Program-made: the position numbers and the translations under genes | From: JAABRU01 sp050180235 | GTDB lineage: Bacteria > Desulfobacterota > Desulfobacteria > Desulfobacterales > Desulfococcaceae | Length of the DNA: 18,250 nucleotides | Assembly (NCBI GenBank): GCA_050180235.1 | Contig: JBFXEJ010000116.1 | Coordinates: 1 to 18,250, forward strand | Direction of reading: 5' to 3' | Part shown: positions 7,763-14,293 of the stretch, one piece after another | Position numbering within the stretch: position 1 is the first letter of the stretch | Layout: every line of letters starts with the position of its first letter | The notes under the pieces: generated by a model | What the model was told of the DNA's origin: nothing | Seen by the model: only the letters and a program-made list of their open reading frames with translations | Database searches by the model: none

Positions 7763-7795
7763 AAAAATCGGATTTTTCCAAAAAATCCGGTTTTT
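7763..7795. repeat. CCGGATTTTT palindrome (terminator-like), copy 1
   Basis: Arm 7763-7777 (AAAAATCGGATTTTT) pairs with 7781-7795 (AAAAATCCGGTTTTT), with one G·T-type mismatch and a 3-nt loop. GC core plus A/T tails makes it a possible bidirectional terminator. It is 180 bp past the PhoH stop on the minus strand. Near-identical copies occur at 9304, 9356 and 15974. Confidence 0.7.
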
Positions 7796-7870
7796 CTGCA
7801 CACTTTAACTCATAAAAACATAGTTGACAAAGCACTACTACACAATCAACTTAATTTTTAAATAATCAGG

Positions 7871-7902
7871 TGTCGGATTACGCTTACGCTAATCCGACCT
7901 AC
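7871..7902. repeat. GTCGGATTA palindromic intergenic repeat, copy 1
   Basis: GTCGGATTACGC and GCTAATCCGAC face each other as a REP-like palindrome ending in CTAC. It is the reverse complement of the copy at 17743-17773. Similar 'GTAGGTCGGATTAGCG' palindromes are widely scattered in proteobacterial intergenic DNA. The 7622-7978 gap holds only repeats and AT-rich DNA; no gene is seen. Confidence 0.75.
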
Positions 7903-7978
7903 AGATATAACTATTTTAAATTATAATAATAAGTAGGTGATTTTGATAATATAAAAACTAAATTGGTCGTGTACTACT

Positions 7979-9172
7979 TTATAAACCCGATTTGATTACC
8001 AAATCTGTAATCGGCCCTCTGGATTTGTCCCCTTTGAGCACCAAATGGGCATACAGACTGTTTCCCCTGAATTTGTTCACAATCCAGTTGAGTCCGTTGT
8101 TTTCCGTGTTCAGATACGGATTGTCCACCTGATGCACATCTCCCAGACAGATGCACTTGACCCCTTCCCCCATCCGGGACAGAACTGCCCGGCATTCGGC
8201 ACGGGACATGTTCTGCATTTCATCAATGATGACCACTGCATTTTCAATGTTCATGCCCCGCACATAGGTCAGAGGCAGGAGTTCAAAGCGTCTGGGATCA
8301 AAACGGGGTGTCTGATCATCTTTTTCTGCAAAGATTTTGCTGATCGGACGGAGTTTGTGCAGTTTCAGCACCAAATCCGAAACATAACGGGTATAGGGTT
8401 CCATTTTTTCCGACACTTTGCCCGGCAGATACCCGAGTTTCTGACCGATTTCAATCATGGGTTTGACCACATAGATTTTTTCATGGGATTTGCATTCAAA
8501 ACTCAGATACAGGGCAGCAGCCAGCGCGAGAAAACTTTTGCCGTATCCGGCTTCGCTTTGCAGGGAAACAATGGGAATATCCGGATTGTTCATCAGTTCC
8601 ATCGCCAGATTCTGATACACATTCCGGGGCGTGACACTCCACATTTTATGCTGGTAATCAATGATTTTTTCACCGTTTTTTCCGAAAAACACAGGTTTCC
8701 CCTGTTCACTCCACAGAAAGCAGTTGGGGATGACCGCGTCACGATCCGCGACAAATCCGGTGTAATGTTCCGCGTCAGATTTGAAAGGAATGGATTCTTT
8801 GTAGATTTCGCTTTTGATTCCCTGCAGAGCGGCCTGCAGACGGAAAAAACTGTCATTGGTGACCAGAATGGGTTTTTCCAGCCCGCTTTTGCGGATTTCA
8901 TCCAGAATGAAATGATCCACCAGTTGGGAAAATGGCTCGGCAATGCCTGCGGGTTCCAGAATCCGGAACTGATCCGGATGATCCGAAAGATTTTCAATAA
9001 CCTGTGAGACAACAGGCCCCAGTCTGGGATTTTTTTTGAATTTGCCCAGTTCCAGCAGCACATGGTAGGGAATGTAAATGCGGTTTTCATTGCCGTTGCG
9101 CAGTTTGAACAGCGCGGCAGGATCTTCCAGAAGCACATTGGTGTCAATCACGTAATGTTTCTGATTTTCCAT
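7979..9172 (-). CDS. PhoH-family ATPase with N-terminal PIN domain (PhoH2 type)
   Basis: A 397-residue protein. PhoH2 proteins combine a PIN-type ribonuclease with an RNA-unwinding ATPase and have been described as toxin-like RNA processing enzymes. The PIN part (1-about 130) shows 'YVIDTNVLLEDP' (Asp10), 'LLELGKFKK' (Glu41) and 'VTNDSFFR' (Asp107), the acidic metal-binding set. The PhoH part has a Walker A variant 'SEAGYGKS' (206-213; a canonical P-loop has G first), Walker B 'AVVIIDEMQN' (312-321), 'GDVHQVDNPYL' (344-354) and 'GDKSRGPITD' (381-390). The length is typical. The ATG at 9172 follows GAAAGG at 8-9 nt. No small antitoxin frame (PhoAT-like) is seen just upstream, where 9173-9393 holds only repeats. 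It is on the same strand as the radical SAM gene but separated by two terminator-like hairpins. Confidence 0.92.
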   Translation of the reverse strand: MENQKHYVIDTNVLLEDPAALFKLRNGNENRIYIPYHVLLELGKFKKNPRLGPVVSQVIENLSDHPDQFRILEPAGIAEPFSQLVDHFILDEIRKSGLEKPILVTNDSFFRLQAALQGIKSEIYKESIPFKSDAEHYTGFVADRDAVIPNCFLWSEQGKPVFFGKNGEKIIDYQHKMWSVTPRNVYQNLAMELMNNPDIPIVSLQSEAGYGKSFLALAAALYLSFECKSHEKIYVVKPMIEIGQKLGYLPGKVSEKMEPYTRYVSDLVLKLHKLRPISKIFAEKDDQTPRFDPRRFELLPLTYVRGMNIENAVVIIDEMQNMSRAECRAVLSRMGEGVKCICLGDVHQVDNPYLNTENNGLNWIVNKFRGNSLYAHLVLKGDKSRGPITDLVIKSGL

Positions 9173-9303
9173 TCCTTCATCCTTTCAGGGCGGTTCTGTA
9201 CGGGTTGCTGTCCACGTTCCAAACAGAAGGAATGCCAAACGCAATGTTTGCCCGGCTTTCCTTATTTGGCAGTGAGTCAAATTCTTTTATGACTGTCCAT
9301 AAA

Positions 9304-9331
9304 AACCGGATTTTTTGGAAAAAATCCGGTT
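9304..9331. repeat. CCGGATTTTTT palindrome, copy 2 (terminator-like)
   Basis: Arms 9304-9316 (AACCGGATTTTTT) and 9319-9331 form a perfect 13-bp stem. It is the upstream half of a tandem pair with copy 3; both are preceded by TGACTGTCC and followed by TTGCAA, with about 54-bp spacing. It could help terminate the radical SAM transcript read leftward. Confidence 0.75.
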
Positions 9332-9355
9332 ATTGCAACTTTGATGACTGTCCGG

Positions 9356-9388
9356 AAAAACCGGATTTTTTGGAAAAATCCGGTTTTT
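9356..9388. terminator. CCGGATTTTT palindrome, copy 3; probable terminator of the radical SAM gene
   Basis: A perfect 15-bp stem (9356-9370 AAAAACCGGATTTTT with 9374-9388) has a 3-nt loop. It begins 5 bp past the radical SAM stop on the minus strand, and a T-run ends the descending arm in either direction, so it fits a bidirectional intrinsic terminator that also belongs to a dispersed repeat family. Confidence 0.75.
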
Positions 9389-9393
9389 GCAAT

Positions 9394-10755
9394 TCACAGA
9401 TTTTTGAATTTTGCCAGACGCGTGAAATCCGGGGGCCTGCGTCCGTCAAAAAAATCACAGGCTTTGTAATAGGCCATATCTTTGATCCACACGTGCAGAT
9501 ATTGGGGATCATTTCTGATTTTCCGCATCAGTCCAAGTGGATCGGAAAGTGCCTGCAAAACCGGGCCTGCCAGTTCCGAGGGATCGCGGAAACATTCCCA
9601 GTCACAGCGCAGGCAGACAGACTGATTTTTTGCCGGTTTCATGTCCTGGAATTTCCCCAGATTCTCATCGCCCCGGTATCCGCAGGGATAGGTATTGCCA
9701 TCCCCGGCACTGATATAAAAAAAATCCAGTCCGCCCCGGCAGGGATAAGGAGAAAAGACCTGTTTTTTCCCGCCCTGATTTCCATTGTTTTCCTGCAGTT
9801 TTTTTCCGGAAAAGCGCAGATGTTTTTCCATCAGGGACAGAGATTCTTTGTCACAGTGCTTTTCATATTGCCGGATCAGGGCATACAAAGATGTTCTGGG
9901 GGAAAAGATGCGGATTTGGGATCGGAATTCGGGAATGGTGTCTGACAATGCCTGAAACAGCAGCATTTTTTCCGCAGCCGGAAAGTTTACCACCCTGTCA
10001 TCAGAACCGGCAGCATACACGGCCTGCAGATTTTCCGAATCAGAAGCGGAAAAACTCATGGGATAGCAACTGTTGACAATGGTGAATCCCAGATCCGCAA
10101 CAAAATGGTAAAAAGAACGGAATGCCTCACGGAAATTTTCATAAAACGCGCACAGGAAATTTTCATATCCCTTTGCATCCGATGGCAGAGTCTTCATGGT
10201 TTTTTCCGTAAGATTGCGGTTGATGCCCAGATTGGCCGAAGGCCAAATCCCGTGTTCGTGAAAAATGGGCAGAGCCTTTCGGATGCCGGAAACCAGGCCC
10301 GGAAATCCCCGCATCTGTTCATGCACGTCAGGCAGAGTGGAATCAATGCTGATCCAGAAATTGCGCAAAGAGGTCTGTGACAGTTTTTCCGCAATGCGGC
10401 TGATTTTTTTTTCAAATCCGCTTTCATGGCTTTTGGCAAAGAAAAAACCGTTGGTTCCTGTGCGTATGTAAGGAATACCGGCCTGTCCGGCATAGAGGAT
10501 CAGTTCTGCCAGTTCATCGGCCATGAGCATGGGTTCCCCGCCGGTAAAGGAAATGGCCTGAAAACCCTTTTCTGCCGCACTGTCAATGATTTTCCTGATT
10601 TCATCCTGCGATAAAACAGAACGGGGAAATTTCTCTGTCACCCGCATTCCGCACTGGGGACAGCGGGCATTGCATTTGTCTGTGATCTGAACAACAAGCT
10701 GCCCCGGCAGTCTTTTTTCCATCACAATATTTCTGACAATTGAAGAAATCATCAT
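9394..10755 (-). CDS. Radical SAM protein with SPASM-like C-terminal cysteines
   Basis: A 453-residue cytosolic iron-sulfur enzyme that should cleave S-adenosylmethionine to start a radical reaction. 'TDKCNARCPQCGM' gives the Cys28-x3-Cys32-x2-Cys35 motif for the SAM [4Fe-4S] cluster, followed by 'SFTGGEPML' (69-77). A second cysteine set, Cys339, Cys358, Cys381, Cys384 and Cys388 ('CLRCDWEC'), resembles a SPASM/twitch auxiliary-cluster domain, as in peptide- or sugar-modifying family members. A long insert of about 100 residues (200-300) separates the barrel from it. The substrate is unknown. The start (double ATG, 10755 and 10752) lies 19 bp after the stop of the PHP-glycosyltransferase gene, so the two are probably co-transcribed. 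No small precursor peptide gene was found next to it, so a glycan or lipid substrate is at least as likely as a RiPP. Confidence 0.88.
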   Translation of the reverse strand: MMISSIVRNIVMEKRLPGQLVVQITDKCNARCPQCGMRVTEKFPRSVLSQDEIRKIIDSAAEKGFQAISFTGGEPMLMADELAELILYAGQAGIPYIRTGTNGFFFAKSHESGFEKKISRIAEKLSQTSLRNFWISIDSTLPDVHEQMRGFPGLVSGIRKALPIFHEHGIWPSANLGINRNLTEKTMKTLPSDAKGYENFLCAFYENFREAFRSFYHFVADLGFTIVNSCYPMSFSASDSENLQAVYAAGSDDRVVNFPAAEKMLLFQALSDTIPEFRSQIRIFSPRTSLYALIRQYEKHCDKESLSLMEKHLRFSGKKLQENNGNQGGKKQVFSPYPCRGGLDFFYISAGDGNTYPCGYRGDENLGKFQDMKPAKNQSVCLRCDWECFRDPSELAGPVLQALSDPLGLMRKIRNDPQYLHVWIKDMAYYKACDFFDGRRPPDFTRLAKFKNL

Positions 10756-10774
10756 TTAAAATTCTGCTTTCAGT

Positions 10775-13231
10775 TCAGGCACTTTTTGCATAAAGCGTTT
10801 CCGGATGGTGCATTTCCTCATAGAAATCCCAGGAGCGGATAAACGCATTTTCAAAAGAACGGTCTTCCATGTATTCCCTTGCTTTTTTACCCATACTTTC
10901 CCTCAGTTCCGGATATGCTGCCATAACCTGCATGGCATGGCAAAGACTTTGAATATCATTTCCCCTGATCACGAGTCCGGTTTTGTCCGCTATCATATTT
11001 TCGCATGGGCCGCCCTGATCCGTCACAATCACCGGAAGCCCGGAGGCCTGGGCTTCCAGCACCACATTGCCAAAGGTGTCGGTTGTGCTGGGAAAAACAA
11101 ATATATCCGCAGACGCATACACAGCAGACAAATCCTCTCCTTCCAGATAACCGGTAAAGGTGCAGGGAGTGTCATTGAGCAGTTTCTGCATTTCAGGCAG
11201 ATACGGGCCATCCCCCACAACAATCAGATGAACATCGGGCATTCTCTGTGCAAGTTCTGTGAATGCCTGCGCGAGCAGAGGCAGATTTTTTTCTTTGGAA
11301 ACACGTCCCACATACAGCAGCCGGGTTTTTTCCCGAATGCCGTACTGCTTTTTCAGATACCCGTTGCGCTTGGACGGATGAAAGAATTCTGTGTCAATCC
11401 CTCGGGGAATCAGCCGGATTTTTTCCGGACGGATGCCCTTTTCCCTGAGTTCATCGGCTGAACTCTGTGAGGACACATAAATCACATCCATCTGATCATA
11501 ATACCAGAGCGTAAATTTCCATGTCAGTTCCTCAATCATGGGATCGCCTGTAAGATACCGGGCATACTGGGGAAAAGCTGTATGATAGGTTCCGCTGAAA
11601 GGCAGTTTCAGAATCCGTGCAATGGCAAGAGCGGCCAGTCCCACAGGCCCGGGCGTGGCAGAATGAATATGCGTGAATCCCTTTTCATAACAGTAATCCA
11701 GCATTTCCGGAAAAGGAGGATAAAAGAGTTTCTGCTCATTGTACTCCGGAAGTTCATAAACCCCCACAGGCCGGAAGTTCCGGACACCGGACGCGTATGC
11801 TGTTTTTTCCGGATCGCAGGTGACTATGGTCATTTTTTTGCCGTTTTTCAAAGCAAATCCCACCTGCTGCTGCAGGGTTTTGGCAACGCCGTTCACCTCG
11901 TAAAAAGTGTCGGTGAAATGCGCCACATCCGCACATCTGTTTTTTTCATAATCGTATTGACAGGTTTTGTCTGCAAATTCCCGCATAAGAACATCTGTCA
12001 GTTCCCGGTCTTTGGTAAAATGCGAGAAAGCCACAAAATACGGAGCCAGCAGCATGTAAATTCCGCCTGCGGAGCCAATGGTGTGAAACATATGGAACAC
12101 ATTTGCTCCGGAAAGATGACTGAGCAGATGGTTTGCAGAATGGGAAATCACCTTGTCAGATACCCGGTTGACAAAGGAAAACCATTTGTCCTCGCGCAGT
12201 TCGGACACATCCTCTTTTTCTCCGGAAATATCTGACAAATCCGGAATTTCATCCAGCAGAACCCCGGTTTCCCGGCGGAGAAGTCCCATAAGGGTGTCCG
12301 GTGCGGAATGCTCCCTGCGCCGCCGCGCCCTTTCCGTAAAAAAACAGTATATTCTGGAAACCAGTCCGCTTTCCTCTTCCTGTTCCGGTCGCAGGGAACG
12401 ATCCAGAAAATGCAGAAGTCTGTCCCTGCCGCAGTGCCGATCCAACTGAAACCTCTCCCGGTAAAACTGCCAGGCAATGGCATAAAGATTGTGTGCCATT
12501 GTCCGGGGAGTGGAAGGCAGCCCCGCGACTTCTGTGCGGCCTGCCTCAATGCCGGACAGAGCCTCATTCACATTTTCCGCGCCGGAGATACAGGTATAGG
12601 TTCGGGCAATATTCAGTCCGCTGTGGTCATCCGAACCCCCGACCAGATGTTTCTGCCACGGAGACTGAAACAGCGGTGTGTAAGCGTATTTGTCTGCAAG
12701 GCGATCCATATCCGCCTGTGTCAGACCGGAAAGAATCTGCGCAAGGCACTGGTTCTGAACAGCACTTCTTGATCCGTTGAGTTCAAAATTCTGAAACAGC
12801 AGCAGGATCTGCTCAAAATGCTGCACCGTGAGGCGATCATTGACTGCATACAAAGGATGGGCAATGGCATGAACAATTTTTTCCTGATGCAGCCAGCACA
12901 CCAGATCAAAAATGTTCTGCCGGATTCTGCTGATTTCCCCATGGTGTTTTTCTGTAATGTTCCAGGCCAGCACATGAATTTTGCACCTGTCTTCGGGAAA
13001 ATAGGCAGTGATTTCCTCACTGACAAAGGTATCCGGCAGATGCGCTATTTCCAGCGCGCCGCTGATGGTATTGTGATCTGTGATGGTAATCAGATCCATT
13101 CCCTGTTTTTTGGCAATCCGGTAAATCTGAAGCGGATCGGTAAAACTTTCCGGACATCCGATTTTCTGCAAAATCCACTGGGACGGTCTTTTGGAAAATT
13201 TGGAATGGACGTGAAGATCAGCATTTGCCAT
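10775..13231 (-). CDS. PHP-domain phosphoesterase fused to GT4 glycosyltransferase
   Basis: An 818-residue bifunctional-looking protein. The N-terminal PHP domain (about 1-240) keeps all metal-site motifs: 'DLHVHS' (His7, His9), 'TDHN' (Asp52-His53), 'AIAHPL' (His125) and 'GGSDDH' (Asp201, Asp202, His203). A linker (240-430) is helical and charged. The C-terminal GT-B glycosyltransferase (about 435-800) begins 'FTDTFYEVNGVAKT', then 'GTYHTAFPQYARYL', 'PRGIDTEFFHP' (609-619), 'LLYVGRVSKEKNLP' (638-651), and the donor-site block 'TTDTFGNVVLEAQASG' (716-731) with Asp718 in place of the first Glu of the usual E-x7-E. These blocks are closest to SqdX/MgtA/PimB-like lipid glycosyltransferases. The ATG at 13231 has AAAGGA 7 nt upstream and begins directly at the PHP motif. 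A further upstream ATG at 13282 lacks a ribosome site. The radical SAM gene follows after 19 bp. Confidence 0.9.
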   Translation of the reverse strand: MANADLHVHSKFSKRPSQWILQKIGCPESFTDPLQIYRIAKKQGMDLITITDHNTISGALEIAHLPDTFVSEEITAYFPEDRCKIHVLAWNITEKHHGEISRIRQNIFDLVCWLHQEKIVHAIAHPLYAVNDRLTVQHFEQILLLFQNFELNGSRSAVQNQCLAQILSGLTQADMDRLADKYAYTPLFQSPWQKHLVGGSDDHSGLNIARTYTCISGAENVNEALSGIEAGRTEVAGLPSTPRTMAHNLYAIAWQFYRERFQLDRHCGRDRLLHFLDRSLRPEQEEESGLVSRIYCFFTERARRRREHSAPDTLMGLLRRETGVLLDEIPDLSDISGEKEDVSELREDKWFSFVNRVSDKVISHSANHLLSHLSGANVFHMFHTIGSAGGIYMLLAPYFVAFSHFTKDRELTDVLMREFADKTCQYDYEKNRCADVAHFTDTFYEVNGVAKTLQQQVGFALKNGKKMTIVTCDPEKTAYASGVRNFRPVGVYELPEYNEQKLFYPPFPEMLDYCYEKGFTHIHSATPGPVGLAALAIARILKLPFSGTYHTAFPQYARYLTGDPMIEELTWKFTLWYYDQMDVIYVSSQSSADELREKGIRPEKIRLIPRGIDTEFFHPSKRNGYLKKQYGIREKTRLLYVGRVSKEKNLPLLAQAFTELAQRMPDVHLIVVGDGPYLPEMQKLLNDTPCTFTGYLEGEDLSAVYASADIFVFPSTTDTFGNVVLEAQASGLPVIVTDQGGPCENMIADKTGLVIRGNDIQSLCHAMQVMAAYPELRESMGKKAREYMEDRSFENAFIRSWDFYEEMHHPETLYAKSA

Positions 13232-13416
13232 TTTGCATTCCTTTATTTTTGTATTTTTGCATTCCTTATTATTATTGAACATTCGTAAATTCCAATGCCT
13301 TTGCTGAAATGGAATTTATGATACAAATATTCAGATATGATAAGAAACATATTAATTTTCTGTTAAATCGGAAAAATCTGCCGGGAAGGAAAAAAATTTG
13401 CAAAAATTTAACAGAA
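13232..13416. other. Divergent intergenic region with duplicated ribosome-site segment
   Basis: The segment AAGGAATGCAAAAAT (minus strand) occurs twice at 13237-13271, duplicating the ribosome site of the PHP-GT gene. An imperfect inverted repeat (AAATTCC near 13288 and GGAATTT near 13312) lies further upstream. No gene is seen. Confidence 0.35.
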
Positions 13417-13445
13417 TTTTCACTGAAATCTGACAAAGATATTTT
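13417..13445 (+). promoter_or_regulatory. Possible sigma70-type promoter for the PilZ-like gene
   Basis: TTTTCA (13417-13422), a 17-bp spacer and TATTTT (13440-13445) fit a weak sigma70 promoter with optimal spacing, about 115 bp upstream of the start at 13560. The match is short in AT-rich DNA and may be chance. Confidence 0.3.
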
Positions 13446-13559
13446 ATAGACTTCAGGAAAATGTTTGTCCGAAAACCTTCAGGGTTTCATTGTGAAAATC
13501 TTTTTTTGTATAAAAACCGCCGCAGTTTTTCACCCGGCCAAAAGAAGAGGAGAAAAAAT

Positions 13560-13907
13560 ATGTTTTGTCAGAATCATACGTACAAAGAGGAAAAAAATGA
13601 ACACAGTGAATGTGATGTTGACATACTGTGCAGCCGTCTGACAGGGAAAAATATGTTTCCTGCCAAAATCAAAAGCTACAATATCAGAGGGATGTACTGC
13701 GAATCCGGTGAGTTTATGGAAAAAGGAACAATGATTTATTATAAAATTGAGAATATTCTGAAATGGGTCATTGACAAAAAAGCACAGGGGGGAGTGCGAA
13801 CTGTATCGCTTGCCGAGGTGGAATCGTGCAGGGAAATTGGGACAGACACCGGCAATCTCCGCTATGGAGCCATCGTGACATATTACAACCGTCACACTGT
13901 ACAATAG
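13560..13907 (+). CDS. Short PilZ-like domain protein
   Basis: A 115-residue cytosolic protein. The central part 'FPAKIKSYNIRGMYCES' with 'GTMIYYKIENI' matches the PilZ beta-barrel pattern (SxxGMYFES ... G..I.Y.I), and the end 'AEVESCREI ... YGAIVTYYN' matches the PilZ C-terminal strand (AxVxWCREI...YGxGVxYY). PilZ domains generally bind cyclic di-GMP. However, the usual RxxxR and D/NxSxxG binding residues are incomplete here (Asn-Ile-Arg-Gly), so nucleotide binding is doubtful. The ATG at 13560 is chosen because an AGGAG site lies 7 nt upstream; the frame is open further up to 13461 but with no ribosome site and unlikely residues. The TAG stop (13905-13907) falls inside a 15-bp repeat shared with 7823-7837, so the 3' end may have been reshaped by an insertion or deletion event. 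Confidence 0.62.
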   Translation: MFCQNHTYKEEKNEHSECDVDILCSRLTGKNMFPAKIKSYNIRGMYCESGEFMEKGTMIYYKIENILKWVIDKKAQGGVRTVSLAEVESCREIGTDTGNLRYGAIVTYYNRHTVQ

Positions 13908-14133
13908 TGCTTTGTCAACCATTGTGCTGCCTGGCTTAAGCACAAAAGACACAAAGACGGCACAAAGTCACAAACAGCAGTTGGCATTTCATGCTGCACC
14001 GGAACTTCAAACCGGTTTTCAGCGATCCTGAAACTGATTTTAAATCAAACGCTTTTGAAATTTTAACAAAAAATTAATTAAATTGTAATACAGAACTAAC
14101 AGAGATGGAATAAATGCCCCGGCATCATTTTGT
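13908..14133. other. Intergenic, AT-rich, no recognised gene
   Basis: Follows the PilZ-like gene and contains the rest of the 13905-13919 repeat and a run of short AAGCACAAAAGACACAAAG-type direct repeats near 13939-13975. No open frame or RNA gene was recognised. Confidence 0.4.
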
Positions 14134-14215
14134 CATAAGTAAGGTTCCATAAATTTTCTGGCATAAAATTTTCATAAAAACCGAATTTTTGAATACACGA
14201 AAATTTTTGTTTGCC
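14134..14215. repeat. Dispersed 82-bp repeat upstream of alkaline phosphatase gene
   Basis: The stretch from CATAAGTAAGGTTCCATAAA to AAAATTTTTGTTTGCCT is almost identical to the reverse complement of 17860-17961. The right-hand copy is 20 bp longer because it carries a full CCGGATTTTT palindrome where this copy has only one half (AAAACCGAATTTTT). It forms most of the leader of the phosphatase gene. Confidence 0.85.
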
Positions 14216-14293
14216 TGCTTATATGGCAAAAAAATTCCGGTATATTCGGAAAAATCAGATTAATCAGACAGATGAAAAGGAGAATGTGCTTCA

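Noticed and set aside
8045..9007. 320-codon plus-strand frame opposite PhoH
   Set aside because: Antisense shadow of a clearly identified PIN-PhoH gene.
14132..14154. Possible Pho box (TTGTCATAAG...) upstream of the alkaline phosphatase
   Set aside because: Only one half resembles CTGTCATA; the second half does not match, and the segment belongs to a dispersed repeat found elsewhere.
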